A stretch of 37,247 nt of DNA from CAZUGO01 sp964619935 (GTDB lineage: Bacteria; Planctomycetota; Phycisphaerae; UBA1845; CAIVHJ01): assembly GCA_964619935.1 (NCBI GenBank), contig CAZUGO010000033.1, positions 1 through 37,247 of the forward strand, given 5' to 3'. Numbering within the stretch: position 1 is the stretch's first letter; the number at the start of each line of letters is the position of its first letter. Positions 26,284-34,338 of the stretch are shown here, piece by piece. A program made the position numbers and the translations under genes. The notes beneath the pieces are model-generated. The model did no database searches. It was given only the letters and a program-made list of their open reading frames with translations, and had not been told where the DNA came from.

Positions 26284-27948
26284 TCAGCGCGAGGTCGCGG
26301 CCGCGCCGTCGACCAGCTGCTGCTGGGCCCGGCGAGCTTGGTGCTCGTCGTTGGCAACATCCGAATGGCAGGCGGCCTTCTCGCCACGCCGCACCAGCAG
26401 TTCCAAACCGTTCTTGGCCACTCCGGGCGACTGGGCAGAGACCTTCTCCGGCGCATAGCCCTCGGCCTTGCCGCTGGCGAATTCTTCAATCTCCTTGCTG
26501 ATCCGCATGCTGCACCAGTCGTGCCCGCACATGGCGCAGAAATCGGTATCCACGCCGAGGTCTTCGTCGTGCAGGGCCCGGGCGGTCTCGCCGTCGAAAG
26601 CCAGCTCGAACTGCAGCGGCCAGTTTAACGCCGCGCGGGCTTTGCTTAGGGCGTCGTCCCACCTGCGGGCATGCTGCAGGCCCTTGGCGATGTCGCCGGC
26701 GTGAGCGGCGATCTTGTAGGCGATGCAGCCGTCTTTGACATCCTGGGCCTTGGGCAAGCCGACGTGCTCCTTGGGGGTGACGTAGCACAACATGGCGGCA
26801 CCGGCTCGGGCCGCCTCCGTGGCACCGATACAACTGGTAATGTGGTCGTAACCCGGGAAGACATCGGTCACGAGCGGGCCGAGGACGTAGAACGGTGCGT
26901 CATTGCACAGCCGCTGCTGCAACTGCATGTTGGCCGCAATCTCGTTGAGCGGCACGTGGCCGGGACCTTCGACCATGACCTGCACGCCCAGCTCCTGGGC
27001 CCGGTGGGTCAACTCGGCGAGGGTCTGGAGTTCCGCGATCTGGGCGGCGTCGGTGGCGTCGGCAAGACATCCCGGGCGCAGGCCGTCGCCCAGCGAATAG
27101 GTCACGTCGTACTCGCGCATGATCGCGGTGATGTCATCGAACAGCTCGTACATCGGGTTCTCTTTGTCGTGGTGGATCATCCACTTGGCCAACAGCGAGC
27201 CCCCGCGAGACACGATCCCGGTGATGCGGCCACGAACGTACTGCAGGTGCCGCTTCAAGACCCCCGCGTGGATGGTAAAGTAGTCGACTCCCTGTCGGGC
27301 CTGGGCTTCCACCTCGGCCAGGATGTCGTCGTAGGTCAAGTCCTCGATGCGCCGGCCGACGATCATGCTGTAGATGGGCACCGTGCCGATGGGGATGGTC
27401 GCGTGATCGATGATCGCCTGGCGACACTCACGGATCCGGCCGCCAGTGGACAGGTCCATCAGCGTGTCGGCGCCGTAGCGCTGGGCCCACTGCAACTTGG
27501 TCACTTCTTCGTCGGTCCCGCTGCTGACCGGGCTGGCCCCGATGTTGGCGTTGACCTTGGTGCTGATCATCCGGCCGATGCCCATCGGATCGAGCCGCTT
27601 GGGCGCCCGCCGGCCGCGCATGAAATCGGCATCCTGGATCTCCCGCAGGCGCTGCACGACGGTCTGGTTGACCCACATCGTCCCTGGACCGCCGGCCCGG
27701 GGATGACCCGTGACCGACTGCGGATACGGCAGACCATGCGCCCCGCTCCAGGGATCGCCGCTGCCCTGGGCGGGACCGCCGGGCGGCTCACCGGCACTGC
27801 CGGCCAGGTGCCGTTGATTTGCCGGAATCACCAGGCGTCCGCGAGCGACTTCGTCCCGGATGAATTCGGCCGTCACGTCTTCGCGCACGGCAACCCGCCT
27901 CATTTCAGGCGTAATCACGCCTGCCCGTGCTTGTTGCAGTTGGGTCAT
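26284..27948 (-). CDS. thiC: Phosphomethylpyrimidine synthase ThiC, with an insertion
   Basis: ThiC is the radical-SAM enzyme that rearranges aminoimidazole ribotide into hydroxymethylpyrimidine phosphate for thiamine. The 554-residue protein keeps the core: KVNANIGASPVSSG (131-144), DTLMDLSTGG, GTVPIY, VDYFTIHAGV, GIVSRGGS, MVEGPGHVP, CYVTPKEH, and the C-terminal cluster motif CAMCGHDWC (Cys471, 474, 479). Residues about 48-118 are an insertion between VIPANQRH and LDPMGIG; E. coli ThiC has about nine residues there. The insert begins Gly/Pro-rich and ends in a helix with RRAPKR. ATG 27948 has a GAGGAGG site. A TPP riboswitch lies upstream, so thiamine pyrophosphate should repress it. Confidence 0.95.
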   Translation of the reverse strand: MTQLQQARAGVITPEMRRVAVREDVTAEFIRDEVARGRLVIPANQRHLAGSAGEPPGGPAQGSGDPWSGAHGLPYPQSVTGHPRAGGPGTMWVNQTVVQRLREIQDADFMRGRRAPKRLDPMGIGRMISTKVNANIGASPVSSGTDEEVTKLQWAQRYGADTLMDLSTGGRIRECRQAIIDHATIPIGTVPIYSMIVGRRIEDLTYDDILAEVEAQARQGVDYFTIHAGVLKRHLQYVRGRITGIVSRGGSLLAKWMIHHDKENPMYELFDDITAIMREYDVTYSLGDGLRPGCLADATDAAQIAELQTLAELTHRAQELGVQVMVEGPGHVPLNEIAANMQLQQRLCNDAPFYVLGPLVTDVFPGYDHITSCIGATEAARAGAAMLCYVTPKEHVGLPKAQDVKDGCIAYKIAAHAGDIAKGLQHARRWDDALSKARAALNWPLQFELAFDGETARALHDEDLGVDTDFCAMCGHDWCSMRISKEIEEFASGKAEGYAPEKVSAQSPGVAKNGLELLVRRGEKAACHSDVANDEHQARRAQQQLVDGAAATSR

Positions 27949-28112
27949 GCTGTCCTCCTCGGTACGGCACGGTCGGCCCGGGCCGCGGTGACCTCATCGG
28001 CCTGCGCCCCAGGACCTCCCGGCGCGGCCGGGCCGCCGCCAAGCCGGCCAACCAGACCGCAGGGCTCATCATGGAAATCCAACAATCGAAATGTGATTGG
28101 AACGGTGGCCAT

Positions 28113-28224
28113 CGCTTCCCTACGCAGTCCGGGGGGTTCCCGGTGAACTGATCAGGTTCCAAGGGTGTACTCTCAGCCCTGGCGACGACCGCCGCATTCG
28201 ACCGCGTCGTCCGGACACCCCTAG
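28113..28224 (-). promoter_or_regulatory. TPP riboswitch (THI element) upstream of thiC
   Basis: Read on the - strand, the element starts with AGGGGTG, then GGGCTGAGAG, ACACCCTTGGAACCTGATC, and near its end GCGTAGGGAAGCG. These are the conserved pyrimidine- and pyrophosphate-sensor segments of the TPP aptamer, in the right order. It ends 164 bp before the thiC ATG. The switch mechanism (terminator or ribosome-site masking) is not evident: no T-run terminator is seen between it and thiC. Confidence 0.93.
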
Positions 28225-28263
28225 CGATTCATCCCCACTTTGTAGCGGTGGCGGACCGCGAAG

Positions 28264-29544
28264 TCAATCAGAGCGTCCCGCGGGCGATGGGATCGGCACC
28301 GTCAGGAAATCACTGACGACATGGCCGACGAACGTCGGCAACGGCAGCGCCTGTAATAACGCCGCCATCGACTCCCCGCCGGCGGCACCAGCCGCCATCC
28401 GCCGCCACACCGTCGCCCGCTCCAAGGTGTTGGCATAGCGCACCGCCAGATCGATGGAATCGACCGCAGTGCCGTCGCGAATCGGCGGGAATTCCGCCAG
28501 CGGCAGGCGAAACACGTGGCGGGCTTCACCTGGCTGGAGGGTCACCAGGCGCTCGGGTTGCAGGCCCGGCGCATCGGCGATGGGCTGCGGGAACCAGTCC
28601 ACGCCTGCGGGGGTGCGGACGCCCCATTCAATCCGGGCGTGATCCAGGAGCCCCTTGTTGCCCAGGTTGAGATTGACCCCCAGCGGCCGATCGTGAACGT
28701 TCACCAGGCTGAAGGCCACCGTCCCGTCGGCGCGGCTCAGCCGGGCCGACAGCAGCCCATCGGCCTGGATAATCTCCGGCGGGGCACCCGTGGTCACGGT
28801 AACGGTCAGCACATCGCTGCGCACCATTCCCAAGCCGCGCTGGCGCAAGGTGGGATCGTCCCACTCCGGGACATAAGCAAAACGGACGCGGTACGCACCG
28901 GCCTGCAGCAGCCGATAGCGGCCGAATCCACGATTGAAAGCGGTCAGGGTAAGCACGAAGTGCTGGTGCGGCGGCAACAGACTGGCGGGTTCGCGCGAGA
29001 CCCGGGTGTCGATGGCCCGGGTCAATTCCGGGTGCCCGCGATAGTCATCGACGACCACCGCCAGGGCCCGCCCTTCGGGATCGAGAACCTCCAGGTAGTC
29101 GGCGGCATCGAGCAGGTTGCCGACCTGCCGCGCCAGGGCATCGGCGTCAATGGTCTCCCGATCCTGGATCAGGAAGGGCAAGTGGATCGGAAAGTCCGAC
29201 GGGTTGCGAATGGTCACGCGCAGCGACACCGGCTCGTCCCAGTCGAACTGCCGGCGGCTGGCGGTCAGTTCAACTTCGGCGCCGACCAGAAACAGCTTCT
29301 GAATCCGCTCGATGATCCTGCGGGCACTGAGTGCGGATTCGTAGTCCGAGCCGCGAACCGCCGCGTCGAGGGCCTGCAGCGCCGCCGGCCCGCTGGCATA
29401 CAGGTGAGCCACGGCCGCCTGCCGGACCCCAAATGCCGGATCGTTGAGCTGGTCGACCCAGGCCACAATCTGCTCGGCGCTCGGCGGATCGGCAGGTTGC
29501 TGCAGATGGCTGACGACCAGCAGTGAGAAGCACGCCCAGCACAT
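28264..29544 (-). CDS. Probable exported HEAT-like protein of unknown function
   Basis: The 426-residue protein has a short hydrophobic N-terminus (about 1-15) that may be a weak signal. Residues about 20-85 form HEAT-like helical pairs (VAHLYASGPAALQALDAAVRGSDYESALSA). Most of the rest is beta-rich, with repeated Ig-like strands (VSLRVTIRNPSDFPIHLPF, YRVRFAYVP, VTVTTGAPPE). It starts 9 bp after the radical SAM gene, so the two are in one operon. The start has no clear ribosome site, and translation may be coupled. The fold pattern hints at a surface or periplasmic structural protein. No catalytic residues were recognised. Confidence 0.7.
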   Translation of the reverse strand: MCWACFSLLVVSHLQQPADPPSAEQIVAWVDQLNDPAFGVRQAAVAHLYASGPAALQALDAAVRGSDYESALSARRIIERIQKLFLVGAEVELTASRRQFDWDEPVSLRVTIRNPSDFPIHLPFLIQDRETIDADALARQVGNLLDAADYLEVLDPEGRALAVVVDDYRGHPELTRAIDTRVSREPASLLPPHQHFVLTLTAFNRGFGRYRLLQAGAYRVRFAYVPEWDDPTLRQRGLGMVRSDVLTVTVTTGAPPEIIQADGLLSARLSRADGTVAFSLVNVHDRPLGVNLNLGNKGLLDHARIEWGVRTPAGVDWFPQPIADAPGLQPERLVTLQPGEARHVFRLPLAEFPPIRDGTAVDSIDLAVRYANTLERATVWRRMAAGAAGGESMAALLQALPLPTFVGHVVSDFLTVPIPSPAGRSD

Positions 29545-29553
29545 CAGCGCGTA

Positions 29554-31383
29554 TCACACCGCCAGCAGCGGCAGGGGCCGGTCCTGGTGGATTTGGACAA
29601 AGACATCGTCGTATTGGTGTTGCAGGTACGGCGTGGGGGGTCCGCCGCGGATGTGGGCCCAGGGCAGCACCTCATCGTAGCTGCGCTCGCGGTGGGCGTA
29701 CCAGTCGGGATCGATGCCGGTGACGTCAAAGGCCCGTTGCCAGCGCCCGGCGTCGAAGCACTCGTCCCAGCCGTCGAAGCGGGCGCCGTCGCGCCAGGCC
29801 CGCTCGATGGTGTCGGCGAGCCGGCGGTCGCCGCGGGCGAACACCGCCTCCAGCACCGAGCGCTCAACGTTGTGGGTCTTGATCCGCACGGAGCTGCGCT
29901 GCCGGCTCAGCCGCCCGAGTCGCCGCCGCACTTCGTGGAAATACTCGGCACGCGGCTGGGCGGCCCATTGCAACGGCGTGAACGGCTTGGGCACCAGCCA
30001 GCCCACCGAGGCGTTCACGCTCGCCGGCCCCTTGCCGCACTCGCGCCGCACCTGGCTGATCTGCTGGCTGATCCGCCAGATGCCGTCGATATCGTCTTCG
30101 CGCTCACCGGGGAAGCCGCTCATGAAATACAGCTTGACCGACTTCCAACCGGCCAGGAACGCCTGGCGAACGCCGTCCAACAGGCGGCCGTCGGTGACCT
30201 TCTTGCGGATGGCCGCCCGCATGTCGTCATTGGCGGCCTCCACCGCGATGGTCAACCCACTCTTGCGCACGCCGCCGACCATCCAGGGGATGTGCTCCAA
30301 CATCTTGTCGACCCGCAGCGACGGCACCGAGATGTTGACCATCCGCGGCCCAAAGCGCTGGTTGATGGACTCGGCCAGCTCCTTGAGGTACGGGTAATCG
30401 GCGGTGGACAGCGACAACAACCCCAGCTCGTTGTTGCCGGTATTCCGCCAGCACTGCTCGGCAATGTCCAGCACCTGCTCCACGGTCCGCAGTCCCAGCG
30501 GCCGCTTGGTGTACCCGGCATGGCAGAAGCGGCAGCGCTGCGGGCAACCGCGCATGATCTCGATGCTGATGCGATCGTGGACCACCTCGACGTAGGGCAC
30601 CAGCGGCGCGACCGGGAAGGGAGCCATGCCCAGGTCGGGCGTCTGGCAGCGCACAATCGATTCCGGCACCTCCGCCTGCCGCGGCCGAACCGACGCGACC
30701 GTGCCGTCGGCGCGATAGCGCACCTCGTACAGCGACGGGGCGTACAGCCACTCGAAACGGCCGGCCAGCGCGGCGATCATCTCGCGGCGACGGACGCCGC
30801 TGCGCTTCATCTCGCGGACCCGCGGCAGGATGGCGGCCAAAGCCGGCTCGCCATCGCCCATGACCACCAAGTCCAGAAACGGCGCCATCGGCTCGGGATT
30901 GTCGGCCTGCGGACCGCCGGCAATGACCAGCGGGTGCGAATCATCGCGATCGGCGGAGCGCAGCGGAATCCCGGCAAGATCCAGCAGGGTCAGCACGTTG
31001 GCAAAACCCATTTCGTACTGCAAGGAGATCGCAAAGAGGTCGGCCGCACCGGCCGGACGGCGGGTGTCCCAGGTGAACAACGGGATGTTTCGGCGGCGCA
31101 TGACCGCCTCGGCATCCACCCAGGGACAATAGACCCGCTCCGCACACACTCCGGGTATTCGATTGGCCTGCCAGTACAGAATCTGACAACCCAGGTGACT
31201 CATCCCGATGGTGTAGGCATCCGGAAACGCCACCACCATCCGGACCTCGGCCGCATCCCAGTCGCCAGCGCCAACCTGCTGGTTGATCTCATTGCCGATG
31301 TATTGACCCGGTCGGTCTACCCACGGCAGCAATTCCTCGCTGACCCGCTGAGCGAGCGACACTTGAACAGGGTGTGATCTCAT
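29554..31383 (-). CDS. Radical SAM protein, TIGR03960-like
   Basis: The 609-residue protein has a B12-binding-like N-terminal domain (about 40-250, with AFPDAYTIGMSHLGCQIL and VIAGGPQADNPEP). A radical SAM barrel follows, with the cluster motif CPQRCRFC (280-287), then SLSTADYPYLKELAESI and the SGFPGER region. The C-terminal part is helical. The architecture fits the uncharacterised radical SAM family often fused to, or followed by, a DUF2344 protein; no DUF2344 gene is here. ATG 31383 is used because the residues upstream (open to 31497) are low-complexity and the family normally begins near this point. Reaction and substrate are unknown. Confidence 0.88.
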   Translation of the reverse strand: MRSHPVQVSLAQRVSEELLPWVDRPGQYIGNEINQQVGAGDWDAAEVRMVVAFPDAYTIGMSHLGCQILYWQANRIPGVCAERVYCPWVDAEAVMRRRNIPLFTWDTRRPAGAADLFAISLQYEMGFANVLTLLDLAGIPLRSADRDDSHPLVIAGGPQADNPEPMAPFLDLVVMGDGEPALAAILPRVREMKRSGVRRREMIAALAGRFEWLYAPSLYEVRYRADGTVASVRPRQAEVPESIVRCQTPDLGMAPFPVAPLVPYVEVVHDRISIEIMRGCPQRCRFCHAGYTKRPLGLRTVEQVLDIAEQCWRNTGNNELGLLSLSTADYPYLKELAESINQRFGPRMVNISVPSLRVDKMLEHIPWMVGGVRKSGLTIAVEAANDDMRAAIRKKVTDGRLLDGVRQAFLAGWKSVKLYFMSGFPGEREDDIDGIWRISQQISQVRRECGKGPASVNASVGWLVPKPFTPLQWAAQPRAEYFHEVRRRLGRLSRQRSSVRIKTHNVERSVLEAVFARGDRRLADTIERAWRDGARFDGWDECFDAGRWQRAFDVTGIDPDWYAHRERSYDEVLPWAHIRGGPPTPYLQHQYDDVFVQIHQDRPLPLLAV

Positions 31384-31691
31384 GGGAACCGCCCGCGTGT
31401 TAAAGTGCTCGCATGGCACCCGTGATTCATGATACCCCCGACGCCCGGCGCAGGGCAAGGCGCGGGCGACCGGCAGACCGGCAGCGGTTGCCGCCAATCA
31501 GATCATGCGACTCACACCCCCCAAGTTGCAACTTCGCCGCAGCGGATCTAAGCTGTACCTGTCCTACCGTCGATGCAGTGCTTTCGGCAGCGCGGTCCGG
31601 GCACCATGCCATTGCGGGGGGCAATGTGCCGCCGTAGGGCACTGATCACGATGCGAACGAATGGGTTCGACAAGCCACGGGAACGCCGCGG
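31384..31691. other. Intergenic region between the radical SAM gene and the pseudopilin-like gene
   Basis: This 308-bp divergent gap has a weak promoter-like pair on the + strand, TTGCAA (31526-31531), 17 bp, TAAGCT (31549-31554). Two adjacent small inverted repeats, ATTGC/GCAAT (31611-31625) and GTGCC/GGCAC (31626-31642), would lie in the 5' leader of the next gene. No gene or named RNA was recognised. Confidence 0.4.
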
Positions 31692-32621
31692 GTGACCGCC
31701 CACTTCGATTCAGATTCAGATCGGCCGCCAACACGTGGCGGCTTCACGATGGTCCAACTGCTGGCCTGCGTGATCGCCCTCATGATCTGCATGGCGGTGA
31801 CTGTTCCCACGCTCAAGTCCCAACTGGCTCGAGCCAATTCGGTGTCCTGCCAGAGCCACATGCGTGAAGTGCTGCGGGCCTTGAGTTTCTACCGGGCCGA
31901 CAACGCGGGGTTCTGGCCCGTCCGCCAGGTGCGCACTCAGGCCGACGGCGTCCGCGACAACAACACCTGGGTCAGCCTGCTCATCGAAGGGCAGTACATC
32001 GACGCCCCCAACCGCTTCGGCTGCCCGGCGGACATCAACGCCGCCCGCTGGGATCCGGCCGCCCAGGAGTTCTTTCGCCGGCAGATCGCCCATGCGCCCA
32101 GCTACGGGCTGAACCAGTTGACCTGGCGGGCCTACCAGGGGCCGCCGGGGGTGGTCTTTCGGGCCCAGCCGATGCCCGACCGCCCGACGTCGACCATCCT
32201 GATCGCCGACCTAGGACCGGACATCCCCTCCACCGAACTGCCGCCCCACGAAGAAGACCGGCGGGCCTTCATTGAACTGGCCCGTGACTGCGGGCGGCTG
32301 GTGGCGGATGACGGCTTTCGCGTGGGCGTGATCCGCCCGCCACGGTCCTGGCTGACCGGCAGACACGGTGGCGCGCTCAATCTCATGACCATGGGGGGTA
32401 ACGTCGTCCGGGCCCACCGGGTCAGTCACATGATGACCCAGATCCCCGAGGTCTACTACGACGACTGCGCCACGAAGGATTGTACCTACTGTAACGTGTT
32501 CAAAGCCGCGCATTACGATTTCTCGGCCAGTGAGTTGTTCTGGTGGACTGGCCCCTATCGCCCCACCGGAACGCCTGCCGCCCGACGGGCACACGACCAT
32601 GATGGCCCGCATCAAGATTAA
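31692..32621 (+). CDS. Pseudopilin-like protein with type IV prepilin leader
   Basis: The leader of this 309-residue protein ends RGG, and the mature part would start at F18 (GFTMVQLLACVIALMI), followed by a hydrophobic helix to about 38. This matches the planctomycete pseudopilin-like (DUF1559/type II secretion) proteins. Position +5 of the mature protein is Gln, not the usual Glu that aids assembly. The C-terminal domain has WASLL-like and GCPADINAARWDP motifs and a late cysteine cluster (DCATKDCTYC). The likely start is GTG 31692. The next gene overlaps its end by 23 bp, so the two are coupled. It probably forms or caps a short pseudopilus, or acts as a surface protein. Confidence 0.78.
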   Translation: MTAHFDSDSDRPPTRGGFTMVQLLACVIALMICMAVTVPTLKSQLARANSVSCQSHMREVLRALSFYRADNAGFWPVRQVRTQADGVRDNNTWVSLLIEGQYIDAPNRFGCPADINAARWDPAAQEFFRRQIAHAPSYGLNQLTWRAYQGPPGVVFRAQPMPDRPTSTILIADLGPDIPSTELPPHEEDRRAFIELARDCGRLVADDGFRVGVIRPPRSWLTGRHGGALNLMTMGGNVVRAHRVSHMMTQIPEVYYDDCATKDCTYCNVFKAAHYDFSASELFWWTGPYRPTGTPAARRAHDHDGPHQD

Positions 32622-33072
32622 GGACCAGGACCGCCGGCCGGAATTCAGCATCGCCGTGGTCATCTCCGCGGCCGTGGCCATCTGGTTCGCCGTGATGTTG
32701 TGGTCCAGCAGCATCCCGGTGACCGCCGTGCAGCGCGACCTCACCCAGATTCCCGCAACGTACGTCTGCGACGACGGTCATCGCTTCCTCGGAGTGCTCG
32801 ATGTCCGATCCCGATCGTGTGCGGTCGCGGGTTGCGAGCAACGGGCCTGGCCGCTGTGGTCCTACCAATGCACGAAGGATGGCTCCTTGCGATTTCAATT
32901 GCGCTACGAACGCACCCGGCAGGACCGGCCCAGAATCAAATCGGTTCGCCCGCTTGGCGGCCAGTGGCAACAGGTCGCTGAAGAAGTGCACTGCCCGCAC
33001 TGCGGACGCGGCGTCCAGCCCGATGTGTTCCTGGACCCCGACCCGCAGTCGCAACCGATCTCCAGTCTGTGA
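32599..33072 (+). CDS. Small membrane protein with cysteine motifs
   Basis: Of the 157 residues, about 15-35 form a membrane helix (FSIAVVISAAVAIWFAVML). The rest is outside or in the periplasm and carries several Cys: near TYVCDDGHRF, RSRSCAVAGC and VHCPHCGRG. The final pair looks like a zinc knuckle. ATG 32599 overlaps the pseudopilin-like gene by 23 bp; the frame is open from 32530. No family was recognised. It probably works with the pseudopilin-like protein, as an anchor or assembly partner. Confidence 0.68.
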   Translation: MMARIKIKDQDRRPEFSIAVVISAAVAIWFAVMLWSSSIPVTAVQRDLTQIPATYVCDDGHRFLGVLDVRSRSCAVAGCEQRAWPLWSYQCTKDGSLRFQLRYERTRQDRPRIKSVRPLGGQWQQVAEEVHCPHCGRGVQPDVFLDPDPQSQPISSL

Positions 33073-33213
33073 GCGATTCGATCGGGGCGGCCGCTGACGA
33101 CGGCCAAACCGACAGCCGGGCGGCCCGGACCCCGTCCCACACAGAAACACGGGCCGACCCAGACGATGGGCCGACCCGCGCTCGTGTGTCGTGCAGCTGT
33201 TCGCCGGTGGCGG

Positions 33214-33417
33214 TTAGACGTCTTGGGGCTTGACCGTCTTGCGACCGTTTGCCTTGGTTCTGGCCGTGGCATCGTCCAGAAGGCAATAGATCTTATCGGA
33301 CAACTCACCGATGGCGTCGGCCGAGGTGTTCATGTGCTTGCTCTTGATATAGCTCTTGACCTTGCTCGCGACGACCAGCACTTCACGGGTTTTCTTGGGG
33401 GCTTTCTTTGCTGCCAT
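33214..33417 (-). CDS. Bacterial histone-fold protein, Bd0055-like
   Basis: The 67-residue protein has a basic N-terminal tail (AAKKAPKKTRE). A histone fold follows: VLVVASKVKSYIKS (alpha 1), MNTSADAIGELSDKIYCLLDDATARTKA (long alpha 2), then the NGRKTVKPQDV loop. The GRKTV-x-x-QD turn corresponds to the GRKTIKAED turn of archaeal histones, and the MNTSA start of alpha 2 matches the Bd0055 type of Bdellovibrio. It stops right after QDV, so alpha 3 is nearly absent. AAGGAG lies nine bases before ATG 33417. It should bind DNA and help compact or shield the nucleoid. Planctomycete genomes carry such genes, so this is a native gene. Confidence 0.9.
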   Translation of the reverse strand: MAAKKAPKKTREVLVVASKVKSYIKSKHMNTSADAIGELSDKIYCLLDDATARTKANGRKTVKPQDV

Positions 33418-33466
33418 GCGTCATGTCTCCTTACGTTATGGCGTCTTGGTTTGTGGTCCCACGAAC

Positions 33467-33485
33467 CCGATTTGCTCCAAATCGG
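33467..33485 (-). promoter_or_regulatory. Hairpin in the leader of the histone gene
   Basis: CCGATTT, a 5-bp loop and AAATCGG form a perfect 7-bp inverted repeat, 50 bp before the histone ATG and about 8 bp after the predicted transcript start. It could stabilise the mRNA or bind a regulator. Confidence 0.5.
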
Positions 33486-33499
33486 CCTCTAGTTCCAAA

Positions 33500-33528
33500 A
33501 TACTAGTACCTTCCCCCGAGGGTCGCAA
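33500..33528 (-). promoter_or_regulatory. Candidate promoter of the histone gene
   Basis: On the - strand, TTGCGA (33528-33523), a 17-bp spacer and TAGTAT (33505-33500) form a sigma-70-like pair, 4 of 6 matches each. Transcription would begin near 33493, leaving a leader of about 75 nucleotides. Confidence 0.5.
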
Positions 33529-33659
33529 GTGCCCAGTGCCGCAAAGAGGCCGTCCAGGGCCTGATTGCAGGGGCTGCCGGCGGAACATCCGGGTGGTGCC
33601 CGATGCGTTGTTCCATAGGCGGCCACTGGGAGGCGGACGCATGGACCGGCGGTGCGGGT

Positions 33660-34322
33660 TCACGAACCGGCGTCCCAACCGTAACGGCCGGTGAGCTTCA
33701 CGAAGCGGCAGCCGATCCCGAGGATCTCCACCGTTCGCCCGCAGCGCCGCTCCACGATGGTCATCCGCTGGACGCCGCGGCCACCGACCGGAATCACCAT
33801 CCGGCCGCCGGCGCACAACTGGTCGACCAACGGGTCGGGAATGGACGGCGACCCGGCGGTGACCATGATCCGATCAAACGGCGCCGCCTCCGGCCAGCCG
33901 CCGCTACCGTCGCCCACCCGAAACCGGACATTGTCCCGCCCCAACCGCGCGAGCCGGCACGCGGCTTCCCCGGACAATCCCGCGTACTGCTCGATGGTGT
34001 ACACGATCCTGGACAACAGCGACAGGATGGCCGTCTGATAGCCCGATCCGGTGCCGATCTCCAACACCCGATGACTGGGACGCACGTCCAAGGCCTGGCT
34101 CATGTAGGCCACAATGTATGGCTGGCTGATGGTCTGACCCTCACCGATGTCCAGCGCCCGATCGTCGTAGGCGCACGACTGCAGCTCCGCGGGAACGAAC
34201 TGCTCCCGTGGAACCGCGGCCATGGCGCCCAATACCGCCGAATCGCTAATGCCGCGCGGTCGCAGTTGCTGGTCGAGCATGTTCTGGCAGGCCGGGTTTT
34301 CGGTATAATCGTCTGGATCCAC
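33660..34322 (-). CDS. pcm: Protein-L-isoaspartate O-methyltransferase
   Basis: The enzyme methylates isoaspartyl residues that form in ageing proteins, using SAM, and so starts their repair. The 220-residue product has the family start MLDQQLRPRGISDSAVLGAM, then VPREQFVP, the SAM loop LEIGTGSGYQTAIL and DRIMVTAGSPSIPDPLV. GTG 34322 is chosen because AGGGGG lies about ten bases before it; ATG 34280 is the alternative and has no clear site. The gene is divergent from and nearly overlaps the SAM-hydrolase gene at 34339. It is the last gene with planctomycete-like codon use before the composition changes. Confidence 0.92.
   Translation of the reverse strand: MDPDDYTENPACQNMLDQQLRPRGISDSAVLGAMAAVPREQFVPAELQSCAYDDRALDIGEGQTISQPYIVAYMSQALDVRPSHRVLEIGTGSGYQTAILSLLSRIVYTIEQYAGLSGEAACRLARLGRDNVRFRVGDGSGGWPEAAPFDRIMVTAGSPSIPDPLVDQLCAGGRMVIPVGGRGVQRMTIVERRCGRTVEILGIGCRFVKLTGRYGWDAGS
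34304..34309 (+). promoter_or_regulatory. Candidate -10 element upstream of the SAM-hydrolase gene
   Basis: TATAAT lies 30 bp before the ATG at 34339, inside the first codons of pcm on the other strand. No good -35 is visible. Confidence 0.35.
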
Positions 34323-34338
34323 AGACAGGATCCCCCTG

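Noticed and set aside
26671..28146. 491-residue open frame on the + strand
   Set aside because: Antisense to thiC and the TPP riboswitch; composition is that of a shadow.
29587..31377. 596-residue open frame on the + strand
   Set aside because: Antisense to the radical SAM gene, which has a clear cluster motif and domain order; the shadow has none.
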